Shown here piece after piece: positions 35,651 to 43,554 of a stretch of 53,874 nt of DNA. The stretch is from Rariglobus sp. (GTDB taxonomy: Bacteria > Verrucomicrobiota > Verrucomicrobiia > Opitutales > Opitutaceae), in the NCBI GenBank assembly GCA_029266495.1, contig JAQSWS010000015.1:1-53874 (forward strand). Direction: 5' to 3'. The translations under genes and the position numbers were made by a program. Every line of letters begins with the position of its first letter. Position 1 is the first letter of the stretch. The notes under the pieces are model-generated. The model was not told the DNA's origin. It did no database searches and worked only from the letters and a program-made list of their open reading frames with translations.

Positions 35651-35653
35651 GGT

Positions 35654-36490
35654 TTAAATGATGTCGGCAAAGGAACGTTCGGTGCGGCGGAAATACCAGA
35701 CACCGGTGACGACGAGCATCAGGGTCCAGGCAAGGCTGAGCGACAGGCTGTGCCACTGAAAGGCCGTGCCCGGGCCAAGCAGGCACCAGCGGTAGGCGTC
35801 GATCACGCCGGTCATCGGGTTGAGCGAGAGCAGCGCCTGCCAGTTGGGCAGAAAGTCGGTGCGATACCCCACCGGTGTGGCGAAGACGCCAATCTGAAGC
35901 AGGAACGGCACGACGATGCGGAAATCACGGAAGCGCACCGTGAGGGCCGCCAGCCATAATCCCGCGCCCAGCGCCAGCAACAGCGTGAGTATGACGAACA
36001 GGGGCAGCAGCAGGGCTCGGAACGTGGGCACGGTGCCAGTCCAGGCGAGCGCGATGACGTAGAGACCCAGAAGGATGGCGAAGTCCACCAGCGCAACCGC
36101 CACCGTGGAGAGCGGCACCGCAAGGCGGGGGAAGTAGACCTTGGCGATCAGATGGGAATTACCCACCAGACTTCCACTGGTGTTGCCGAGGGTATTGGCG
36201 AACAATTGCCAGGCCAGCTGGCCGGCCATGACCACAAGAAAATAGGGTTCGTTGCCCGAGGGCATCCTGGCGAGGCGGCCGAAGACAAAGGTGAAAATCG
36301 CCACCGAGGCCAGCGGTTGGACAAGGGCCCACGCCGCGCCAAGCAGCGTCTGCTGGTAGCGGACCTTGATGTCCCGCCAGGCCAGAAAACCCAGCAGCTC
36401 GCGATAACGCCACAGGTCGGCCCAGTAATGTCGTTCGGTGCGGCCGGCCTCAATGACGAGGGCGGGCGGTTCTCCTGCAGGTGAACTCAT
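35654..36490 (-). CDS. wzm: ABC polysaccharide exporter permease (Wzm)
   Basis: ATG 36490 overlaps the preceding stop by 4 nt and opens with MSSPAGEPPALVIEAGRTER, giving 278 residues. It has six membrane segments of the ABC-2 polysaccharide export type, with the conserved RYQQTLLGAAWALVQPL entry near residue 53, VYFPRLAVPLSTVAVAL and NPMTGVIDAYRW near the end. With the ATPase it moves undecaprenyl-linked polymer across the inner membrane, a route that does not need a Wzx flippase. Confidence 0.93.
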   Translation of the reverse strand: MSSPAGEPPALVIEAGRTERHYWADLWRYRELLGFLAWRDIKVRYQQTLLGAAWALVQPLASVAIFTFVFGRLARMPSGNEPYFLVVMAGQLAWQLFANTLGNTSGSLVGNSHLIAKVYFPRLAVPLSTVAVALVDFAILLGLYVIALAWTGTVPTFRALLLPLFVILTLLLALGAGLWLAALTVRFRDFRIVVPFLLQIGVFATPVGYRTDFLPNWQALLSLNPMTGVIDAYRWCLLGPGTAFQWHSLSLSLAWTLMLVVTGVWYFRRTERSFADII

Positions 36491-37566
36491 GCGGTAAGAA
36501 GGCGGTGGAGGTGTTCGCGAAACACTGGATAAGAAAACCGGCCGGCGCACGTCCGAATGACCTCGGCATCCCAAGGCCTGAGCAGCGCCGCCGCGGCCGC
36601 CCGGGCGAGTGCCGGGACATCGCCGTAAGGAACAAGCAGGCCACTTTCATGCGTGATGACTTCCGGCGCCCCGCCGGCGTCGGCTGCGATGCAGGGTTTG
36701 CCGTGGGACATCGCCTCCAGATAAACGAGGCCGAAACCTTCCTTCTGGCTGGGCAGCGCGAACACGGTGCAGCGTGCGAATTCGTGGCGAAGCTGACGGT
36801 CGTTCACGTAACCGGCAAACTCGACCGCCGTGTCGACACGATGCTCGCGAACGAGGTTTTGAAGGCGATGGATGTCGTCGCCGCGACCAACGATGCGCAG
36901 TTTGGTGCCGGGTGCGTCCCGCAGGATGGCAGGCATCGCCTCAATGAGGTGGTCGATGCCTTTGTAGCGGTCGAGCGAGGACAGTCGTGAGACCGCGAGA
37001 ATCACCGGCTGGCTGGCCGTGATTGTTGCCGAATCGATCCCGTCGGGCGTGAGTTCAGGGTCGAGTGCGTTGGGGAGCACGACCACGCGCGCCGGGTCCA
37101 GGCGAACGTTTTTCAGCAACTCATTGCGGGTAAATTCGCTCACGCAAAAAATCCGCCAGGCGCCCTTGAGCGCGCGGCGTTCGAGAAAGCTGAAGGGGCG
37201 CCACACCTCGATTCCATGCGCCACGAGGGCATAACGCAGGCCCGGGCGCCGCCAGCCCGCCAGCCATGCGACGGGCAACTGGGCGACGTGACCGCAGACG
37301 ATGAGGCGCACGCCGGCGCTCAGGCGAAGCACGGCGCCCGTGAAGCGGCGTTTGTCTCGATTGCACGCCTCCCAGCGGTCCAGCGAGTGGACCATGGTGT
37401 AGGGCCGCAAATCCGCCGAGTCGACCGAGACGTCGTTGAGCGTGACAAAACGCACGCAGTCGTTGTCGCCGGCCAGATCGCACAGTGCCTTGAGGTAAAG
37501 TCTCAGACTGCGCGGGATGCCGCTGTCGGTGGTGAAAAGCTCGGGGGCGAGCAGCAGCGAATTCAT
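36487..37566 (-). CDS. glycosyltransferase family 4
   Basis: The start is chosen at ATG 37566, which overlaps the preceding stop by 4 nt and gives MNSLLLAPELFTTDSGIPRS and 359 residues; the frame stays open about 135 codons upstream, where it is antisense-like and has no family character. VILAVSRLSSLDRYKGIDHL and EGFGLVYLEAMSHGKPCIAA (EX7E variant) mark the GT-B donor domain. It is translated just before the export permease. Confidence 0.9.
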   Translation of the reverse strand: MNSLLLAPELFTTDSGIPRSLRLYLKALCDLAGDNDCVRFVTLNDVSVDSADLRPYTMVHSLDRWEACNRDKRRFTGAVLRLSAGVRLIVCGHVAQLPVAWLAGWRRPGLRYALVAHGIEVWRPFSFLERRALKGAWRIFCVSEFTRNELLKNVRLDPARVVVLPNALDPELTPDGIDSATITASQPVILAVSRLSSLDRYKGIDHLIEAMPAILRDAPGTKLRIVGRGDDIHRLQNLVREHRVDTAVEFAGYVNDRQLRHEFARCTVFALPSQKEGFGLVYLEAMSHGKPCIAADAGGAPEVITHESGLLVPYGDVPALARAAAAALLRPWDAEVIRTCAGRFSYPVFREHLHRLLTA

Positions 37567-38384
37567 CGGGCGCGCGATCCTTTCGAAAAGATGCCGCTTC
37601 TGATCTTCCACGCGAGCATCCGGAAAATCGCGTTCAATAAGTCCGGCCAGCGCATGGTTTGTGGGTGGTGCAATATGCCGATTCCCGGGACATAGGCGCG
37701 CAGCGAGGTGCTTTTCGACGTGCGGGTTTTCATGCGGTGGAGGTTCTCGATGTTGCGCCCGTGCAACACGACCGCCTCGTTTTCCAGGATCGATGGGAAA
37801 TAGGGCATCAGGTTGTAGCCATGGGGAAGGGAGGTGATCCGCAGGTCGCTTTCGTAGAGAGCCACGCGCAGGCTTTTTTGATCCCAGGTGCGCCCGTTCG
37901 GCTCCATCATTTGTGTGTAGAGTTCCCGCCAGCGGGCGAAGAAGGCGCCGACACGGTCGTTCCGACGCCATGCGATCACGCCCGAGTTGAATTCCGGGAA
38001 AGAGTCGGGCAGTCCGGCGATCTTATAATGATGTCCGCCGCTGTGCTGCATGGCGGCCAGTTCGAAGCGATCGAGAAGGGCAAACGCGGGCTCGAGCGAG
38101 CCGACGATCAAGGTGTCCGTGTCGAGGAACAGGCAGCGTTCCCAAGGGGCTTGATCCATGTGAAGCTTCATCGCGCTGCCGGGCATTGTCGCTGTGATAA
38201 AGATGACCTTGTCCCAGAGCTCCTGATTTGCGGGCGCCGTGTCGGTGAGCAGGTAGATGGGCAAACCCGGATTGGTCTTGCGAACAGAAGCGGCGGAAAC
38301 CGTGGACTCCTCAACATAGCGCCGGCCAACCGCCACGTAGATGACACCCCGGGCGGAGGAAGAAGTGGTCGTTGAGGAGGACAT
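37563..38384 (-). CDS. putative nucleotide-diphospho-sugar transferase (GT8-like)
   Basis: This 273-residue protein opens with a Ser/Thr-rich stretch then GVIYVAVGRRYVEESTVSAA. The motif WERCLFLDTDTLIVGSLEPA, with DTD in place of DXD, and EFNSGVIAWRRND fit the GT8 and related GT-A families (glycogenin/LgtC-like layout). There is no membrane helix. It is the second gene after asnB, so it lies near the start of the transcription unit. Sugar donor unknown. Confidence 0.65.
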   Translation of the reverse strand: MSSSTTTSSSARGVIYVAVGRRYVEESTVSAASVRKTNPGLPIYLLTDTAPANQELWDKVIFITATMPGSAMKLHMDQAPWERCLFLDTDTLIVGSLEPAFALLDRFELAAMQHSGGHHYKIAGLPDSFPEFNSGVIAWRRNDRVGAFFARWRELYTQMMEPNGRTWDQKSLRVALYESDLRITSLPHGYNLMPYFPSILENEAVVLHGRNIENLHRMKTRTSKSTSLRAYVPGIGILHHPQTMRWPDLLNAIFRMLAWKIRSGIFSKGSRAR

Positions 38385-38417
38385 GGATAAGGCAGTCGTG
38401 CCGGGCCGGGAGCGGGC

Positions 38418-40304
38418 TTACGACGGGGGGCGACGATTCACAAAGACGACGAGGATGGCGAGACTCCAAACTCGCGACCATTCGAGCGTGTCGTTGCCGG
38501 CGAGAAATCCCCTCCAGTGCGCCTGCACGGCGGTCGTGTTGAAAAGGCCGCTGCGGCTCACGCTGGCGGGGGCGAAGGTATCCTCAAGAAAAGGCTTGAG
38601 CGGCCCTCTCATCCACACGGCGTAGGGCAGGGTGAAACCGCGTTTTTTGCGAGTGAGCAAACCGGGCGGCAACAGGTCCCCCACGGCGGCGGCCAGCGCG
38701 GCCTTGGGCTGGCCGGGCGTGTGTTTGAACGCGGTGGGCTGCCCCGCGAGCCAGCGCACCAGCGGGCGGTCGACGAAGGGCACGCGCAGCTCCAACGAAT
38801 GGCGCATGCTCATCACGTCGCTGTCGCGCAGGAGCACGTCCGCCATGTAGCCGCGCATCTCTGCCGCGCTCGTGACGGAGAATCGATCCGCATCGTGCAG
38901 GCCCTCGGCCAGGGCGGCGCTTTGCGGATGCGGCGAGTAGCCGGGCGCGGTGTCCGGAGCGAGCAGCGAGCGGCGAGTGGATTCCGCAAAGACCCGGCGT
39001 TGAAGGAGTGCGAGCGCCGCAGGCGAATCGGCGTGGCGCAGGGTGTCGGCGAGCTTGCGCAGACGGGTGTCGCCGCGATCCCAGCGGGCGAGCAGCAGGT
39101 TGCGCAGGGGCGAGGGCACCGAGGTCCAGATCGGAAGCCAGCGGGCGAGCCGGGGCATGTTGCGAAAGGACGGATATCCGCCGAAGAGTTCGTCCGCACC
39201 CAGGCCGGAAAGCGCCACCGTAACCCCACCCGCGCGCGCCGCCTGGCTCGCATAATAGGTGTTGATGCCGTCGCCCGTGGGGTGATCCAACGCGGCCAGC
39301 AGGGTGCCGATGTCCTCTGCCACACGCGTCCCGGTGAGCACGGTGGAGTGATGATCGGAGCCCAGGTGGCGGGCATTGGCCGCCGCCGTTTCGGCCTCGG
39401 AATAGCCGGCATCCTCGAAGCCGATTGAAAACGTTTTGAGTTGTGCGCCGCCGAGGCGGGTCATCAGCGCGACGAGGGCCGTGGAGTCGAGGCCTCCGGA
39501 GAGAAACGCCCCGACCGGCACGTCGGCGACCACGTGGGCGCGCACGGTGTCCTCGAGTTGCGCGCGCAGGCCGGCGGTGAATTCTTCGCGCGAACGAGCG
39601 GGGGTGGCATCCGCTGCGGGAGCCAGGAGATCGCGGGCACTGTCATAAGAGGAGATGACAAGCCGTCCATCCCGCCACACCGCGCAGTCACCGGCGCGAA
39701 GACTCTGCACGTGGCGATAAATCGTGCGCGGGGCCGGCACCGAGAGCCATGCCAGATAATCGCTGACCGCCCGCGGATCGATGTCGGCGGGCACGCGGCC
39801 GGAGGCGAGCAGCGCATTGAGTTCGGACGCGAAGAGCAGGCCTCCGTCTGCGCTGCTGTGAACGTAGAGCGGTTTGATGCCGAACGAATCGCGGGCGAGG
39901 AGCAGGGTGCGTTCACGGGCATCCCATGCGGCGAAAGCGAACATGCCGCGCAGGCGGGGCAGGGCGTCGCGGCCCCACCTGGCAATTGCTGCGAGTAACA
40001 CCTCCGTGTCGCATTCGGTTTTGAAGGTGTGCGATGCGGCGAGTTCCGCCCGCAGCGCACGGAAGTTGTAGATCGCTCCGTTGAAAACCAGGTGCCAGCG
40101 ACCATCCGCCGTGCTCATTGGTTGATGGCCGTGCGCAGGATCGAAAATGGCCAGCCGTCTCATTCCCAGCGTGGCCTCGCCTTGAGACTCGATTCCGGTG
40201 TCGTCGGGGCCCCGATGAACCATGAGCGCATTCATCCGCGCGACCACGTCGGTGCGTTGCTCGATCGATTGAGTAGGACTAATATAACCAGCTATGCCAC
40301 ACAT
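38418..40304 (-). CDS. asnB: asparagine synthase (glutamine-hydrolysing)-like amidotransferase
   Basis: This 628-residue class II amidotransferase begins with the catalytic MCGIAGY (Cys2 becomes N-terminal) and MVHRGPDDTG, with FNGAIYNFRALR in the glutaminase domain (about 1-210). The C-terminal synthetase domain has the PP-loop LSGGLDSTALVAL near residue 266, GLGADELFGGYP and RHSLELRVPFVD. Copies in exopolysaccharide loci are thought to amidate sugar acids such as uronates with glutamine nitrogen rather than make free asparagine; that reading is inferred from context. It is the first gene of the 30-gene minus-strand series, so its upstream region should hold the main promoter. Confidence 0.9.
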   Translation of the reverse strand: MCGIAGYISPTQSIEQRTDVVARMNALMVHRGPDDTGIESQGEATLGMRRLAIFDPAHGHQPMSTADGRWHLVFNGAIYNFRALRAELAASHTFKTECDTEVLLAAIARWGRDALPRLRGMFAFAAWDARERTLLLARDSFGIKPLYVHSSADGGLLFASELNALLASGRVPADIDPRAVSDYLAWLSVPAPRTIYRHVQSLRAGDCAVWRDGRLVISSYDSARDLLAPAADATPARSREEFTAGLRAQLEDTVRAHVVADVPVGAFLSGGLDSTALVALMTRLGGAQLKTFSIGFEDAGYSEAETAAANARHLGSDHHSTVLTGTRVAEDIGTLLAALDHPTGDGINTYYASQAARAGGVTVALSGLGADELFGGYPSFRNMPRLARWLPIWTSVPSPLRNLLLARWDRGDTRLRKLADTLRHADSPAALALLQRRVFAESTRRSLLAPDTAPGYSPHPQSAALAEGLHDADRFSVTSAAEMRGYMADVLLRDSDVMSMRHSLELRVPFVDRPLVRWLAGQPTAFKHTPGQPKAALAAAVGDLLPPGLLTRKKRGFTLPYAVWMRGPLKPFLEDTFAPASVSRSGLFNTTAVQAHWRGFLAGNDTLEWSRVWSLAILVVFVNRRPPS

Positions 40305-40337
40305 GGATTTGTAAAAATTCCGAGCTTCGCCCCGTCA

Positions 40338-40350
40338 CTTCCCGGGGAAG
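40338..40350. promoter_or_regulatory. GC-rich inverted repeat upstream of asnB
   Basis: CTTCCC and GGGAAG flank a single G, 34 bases upstream of the asnB ATG and between it and the terminator at 40390-40425. Its place suits an operator for the large polysaccharide unit, but only the symmetry supports it. Confidence 0.25.
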
Positions 40351-40389
40351 CAACCATGAGTTGGAAAGGAGGTCGGCGGGACCATGTGC

Positions 40390-40425
40390 AAAAACAGCGA
40401 CTAGGGTATAGACCCTAGTCGCTGT
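40390..40425 (-). terminator. strong hairpin terminator after the DJ-1/PfpI gene
   Basis: A perfect 14-bp stem (40394-40407, ACAGCGACTAGGGT, with 40412-40425) around a 4-base loop ATAG is followed on the minus strand by five T (A 40390-40394). It lies 61 bases past the DJ-1 gene stop and insulates asnB from it. Confidence 0.8.
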
Positions 40426-40485
40426 ATGAATTGACGAAATGGGAGGGGGTTCGGCAATGCCTATGTTTATGGCAGGTCCAGGAAT

Positions 40486-41028
40486 TTAAGCGCAAATGGA
40501 TTGGGCAATTTCCCGGGACTTTTCTTGGGACACGAGTTTCTCGACCAATAAAAGGCCAAAATCGGTGGCGGTGCCTGCGCCGCGCGAGGTGAGCAAGCGT
40601 CCGTCGGTGACGGTGCGTTCGTCGGCGAGGATCGCCGGCAGTTCATTGGCGACGGAAAAATGCGCGGTGTAGCGGCGCCCGGCGAGAAGACCGGCGTCGT
40701 GGAGCACGGTGGGCGCGGCGCAGATTGCGGCGAGCCAGCGGTCGGCGGCATGATGGGCGAGAACCGTGGTGCGCACCCGGGGATCGGCGCGGAGGTGGCG
40801 GACCCCGGGGCCGCCGGGCAGGAATAAAAGGTCGAAGAGGCGGCCACTCTCGATGGCGGCGAGCGTGGTGTCTGTATGAAGAGTGATGGCGTTGCGCCCG
40901 GTCACGCTGCGGTTATCCCCGAGCGAGGCGACGGTCACCTCGACACCGGCGCGACGCAGCAGGTCGATCGGGGCGACGGCTTCCAGTTCTTCGAAGCCTT
41001 CGGGGAGAATCACAAGAGCAGTGGCCAT
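40486..41028 (-). CDS. DJ-1/PfpI family protein (YajL-like)
   Basis: This 180-residue single-domain protein of the DJ-1 superfamily has ALVILPEGFEELEAVAPIDL at the N-terminus with the conserved Glu, PGGPGVRHLRAD, and the nucleophilic elbow WLAAICAAPTVLHDAG, in which Cys (about 103) is the active residue. The sequence GRGAGTATDFGLLLVEKL near the end is the usual closing block. Known members act as glyoxalase/chaperone-like proteins or in stress protection. It is in its own transcription unit with a terminator after it. Confidence 0.92.
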   Translation of the reverse strand: MATALVILPEGFEELEAVAPIDLLRRAGVEVTVASLGDNRSVTGRNAITLHTDTTLAAIESGRLFDLLFLPGGPGVRHLRADPRVRTTVLAHHAADRWLAAICAAPTVLHDAGLLAGRRYTAHFSVANELPAILADERTVTDGRLLTSRGAGTATDFGLLLVEKLVSQEKSREIAQSICA

Positions 41029-41211
41029 GAGCGGGTAAAATGCCGTTGGAACTACGACCCACGAACCGTATATGTCGGCGGCGATGGGTCAATTCCGCCT
41101 TGGTAATCTTAAGGGGCTGCACCTCGCGATGCCGTTGATAACCCTGATCTCGCGTGTGCGGAGGCGATCGCTTGATCGCTGATCTGAGAGATGCGGGGTT
41201 GCATCTGAATC

Positions 41212-41303
<92 letters not shown>

Positions 41304-41319
41304 AAAACGAAAACAGAAG

Positions 41320-41351
41320 CGAAGAAGCAAAGGCGCGGAGCGCAAAGTGCA
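41320..41351. repeat. CGCAAAG-type repeat remnant beside tRNA-Ser
   Basis: A short stretch with AGCAAAGGCGCGGAGCGCAA and AG continues the roughly 8-base CGCAAAG rhythm seen around the GxxExxY gene at 46.9-47.4 kb. It starts 16 bases upstream of the tRNA gene's 5' end and carries no gene. Probably a decayed solo copy. Confidence 0.4.
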
Positions 41352-41466
41352 AGGCCTTTCTCCCACGGTTTTGATTCACCGGGCGCCCAAGCTGCGCGCC
41401 GGAGCCGGCCACTTCGAAGCAGTCCGGCGGGTAATGTGCCTCCCGTCGGACACCGTCCCGAAAGGC

Positions 41467-42171
41467 TCAAGCCTCGTCTTCGTCTTCGGCCGGGCGTTCG
41501 AGTTCCTCGCGGCACTCGTTCATTACGCGCAGCCAGATTTCGCGCAGGTCGAAAAGACGAGGCAGCGCATCGTCGCGATAGCCCGTCACTGCCGGGAGCT
41601 TGGCCACGACGTTGGCATTGAGCAGGGCAAAGGTGCGGTTGAGTTCTCCGAGCGCCCGCTTGAAAAGGCTGATTGCCATCGCGTAGTCGCCGAAATCGAG
41701 CGCCTGGATCGCGAGCATGGCCTGTTCTTCGCCGCGATAAATCGATGCATGAAGGTCGAGCGCGAGGGCCTGAGGAACCTTGGTTCCGTTGGTCGCGATG
41801 CGTTCCCATCCACGCTTGAGGCTCAGGTAAATCGCCTTCGTCGAGATGAAAATCGGATTCTTGTGAAGCGTGTAAGGCTCATCCTTGCCCTCGTTGATTT
41901 CGGCGCCGGGTGCGGCCTCGGCTTCGGATTCATCGGTTTCGCGCGTATCAGAAGGATCCGCGCTCCAGGAATCCTCATCCCAGCCCATCAAATGCGCGGC
42001 TTCGTCGATACGGTCGTCCTTGCCCTTCAATTGCTCGTAAAAGGCGAGGTAACGATGAATGACATCGTCCTGCTCGCGCAGGTATTTTTCCCAATCAAAT
42101 TCATTCCAGGCGAGCTCACCACGATCTTCCCACTCGTTGTCCGAGGGGCCGTTAGTTTCAAAGTTGCTCAT
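41467..42171 (-). CDS. conserved-looking hypothetical protein, acidic
   Basis: This 234-residue soluble protein has no signal peptide or membrane segment. The first 100 residues are very acidic (for example AWNEFDWEKYLREQDD; a Glu/Asp/Ser-rich patch at about 65-95). The second half (TKAIYLSLKRGWERI onward) is mostly helical with FGDYAMAISLFKRALGELNR, which resembles a TPR-like helix pair, and an acidic tail. Codon pattern and the long open frame support a real gene. I do not recognise a family. It is read away from the acylphosphatase operon and is followed by tRNA-Ser; nothing nearby suggests a partner. Confidence 0.7.
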   Translation of the reverse strand: MSNFETNGPSDNEWEDRGELAWNEFDWEKYLREQDDVIHRYLAFYEQLKGKDDRIDEAAHLMGWDEDSWSADPSDTRETDESEAEAAPGAEINEGKDEPYTLHKNPIFISTKAIYLSLKRGWERIATNGTKVPQALALDLHASIYRGEEQAMLAIQALDFGDYAMAISLFKRALGELNRTFALLNANVVAKLPAVTGYRDDALPRLFDLREIWLRVMNECREELERPAEDEDEA

Positions 42172-42403
42172 TTATAGAGTGGGGTCTTGGGGACCTAGGG
42201 TGCAAGGTGCTCCGGAGGTCTCAAAATGCAACGAAAATTCCGCTTCGCCTCCGTGCTGCGGAAGGCTGAAGTCGGACGCACCGGACGGGTTTTTGCGATG
42301 ACGGAGGTTCTCACGCGCCGGATCGCATGCGCAGGAATTTCCGCCGGTTGACTTTGCGGATTGAATCACACGCGGGCGGCGCGCTAACTTTCCCGCTTTC
42401 CCC

Positions 42404-42679
42404 ATGGCAGACGTGCATCACGAGACGGTTTATTTCACAGGCCATGTGCAAGGCGTGGGCTTTCGCTACACCACGCTGCAGGTGGCAAAGGAGTTCGAGG
42501 TGACCGGCCGCGTGGCCAATCTCGCCGACGGGCGCGTGCATCTCGAAGTCGAAGGGAACCCGCGCGAGGTAAACGTTTTCATAGCCGCGGTGGAGGAGCG
42601 CATGCACGGCTACATCCGCCGGGTGGAGCGCAGTTCCTCCACAGGTCCCGCCCAGTATCACGAGTTTCGCATCCAATGA
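42404..42679 (+). CDS. acyP: acylphosphatase
   Basis: This 91-residue protein matches the family's usual length. The active-site P-loop is GHVQGVGFRYTT, with its Arg binding phosphate, and the conserved Asn is in GRVANLADGRVHLEVEG. It hydrolyses acyl phosphates such as acetyl phosphate or 1,3-bisphosphoglycerate in the cytoplasm. It overlaps the ABC ATPase start by 4 nt, so it is made from the same transcript as the transporter; a functional link is not obvious. The 232-base gap upstream to the divergent hypothetical gene should hold promoters, but none is clear. Confidence 0.95.
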   Translation: MADVHHETVYFTGHVQGVGFRYTTLQVAKEFEVTGRVANLADGRVHLEVEGNPREVNVFIAAVEERMHGYIRRVERSSSTGPAQYHEFRIQ

Positions 42680-43554
42680 CCCACCCCAATCCCGCCTCCG
42701 CGATCGAGATCACCGGTCTCACGAAGGATTTTTCGCTCAACCTTCGCGGCATTAAATTGCGCGCGGTGGAAAACCTCACGCTCAACATCCCCGAGGGGCA
42801 GGTCTTCGGGTTGCTTGGTCCGAACGGCTCGGGCAAGAGCACGACGATCAAGATCATCCTGGGCCTGCTCGAGCCCACCGTCGGCGAGTGCAAGGTCTTC
42901 GGCGTGCCGAGCGGGCGCGTCGATTCGCGTCTCAACGTCGGTTACCTGCCCGAGGCACCTTATTTCTATCGCTACCTGAGCGGCACGGAACTCGTGCGTT
43001 TTTATGGACGCATCTGCGGCGTGCCGCGCAAGCAGCTCGACGACCGCGTGCGCGAGGTCATCGACTGGGTCGGCTTGAGCGCCGCGGCGCATCGGCGCGT
43101 CGGCACCTATTCGAAGGGCATGCTTCAGCGCATCGGCCTTGCGCAGGCGCTCGTCCACGATCCGCGCCTGATCATTCTTGATGAACCCACCGCAGGCGTG
43201 GATCCGGTGGGTTCGGCGGAGATTTCCGAACTCATCCAGAAACTCAAAGCCCAGGGCAAAACCGTCCTGATCACCTCGCACCTGCTTGCGCAGATCGAGG
43301 ATATTTGTGACCGGGTGGCCATCCTGGACCGGGGCAAACTCATCCTCGAGGGGGCGGTCGACGATTTGGTGGGGCTGCGCGACCGGCAGTCGCTGATCGT
43401 CGATTCCCTGCCGCCCGCGGAACTGGACGAACTGCGCGGCTGGCTCGCGGCGCGCGGCCATGTGCTCAACGCCGTCGAGCAGCCGCGCACGCGGCTCGAC
43501 CAGTTGTTTCTCAGCAAAGTGTCGCGCCCGAAAAAAGAAGGAGACTCCCGATGA
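42676..43554 (+). CDS. ABC transporter ATP-binding protein
   Basis: This 292-residue ATPase has Walker A GPNGSGKSTTIK near residue 52, a signature YSKGMLQRIGLAQAL, Walker B LIILDEPTAGVDPVG and the downstream His in LITSHLL. The layout fits the ABC-2/gliding-type (GldA/NatA/CcmA-like) subgroup. The C-terminal 70 residues are a small extra domain. Its membrane partner is the next gene, overlapping by 4 nt. Substrate unknown; exporters of this type move drugs, lipids or polymers. Confidence 0.93.
   Translation: MTHPNPASAIEITGLTKDFSLNLRGIKLRAVENLTLNIPEGQVFGLLGPNGSGKSTTIKIILGLLEPTVGECKVFGVPSGRVDSRLNVGYLPEAPYFYRYLSGTELVRFYGRICGVPRKQLDDRVREVIDWVGLSAAAHRRVGTYSKGMLQRIGLAQALVHDPRLIILDEPTAGVDPVGSAEISELIQKLKAQGKTVLITSHLLAQIEDICDRVAILDRGKLILEGAVDDLVGLRDRQSLIVDSLPPAELDELRGWLAARGHVLNAVEQPRTRLDQLFLSKVSRPKKEGDSR

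Noticed and set aside
37567-37971. The upstream extension of the GT4 frame that ends at 36487.
   Set aside because: It overlaps the GT8-like gene and has no similarity to GT4 N-termini; the ATGA at 37563-37566 gives a natural start.
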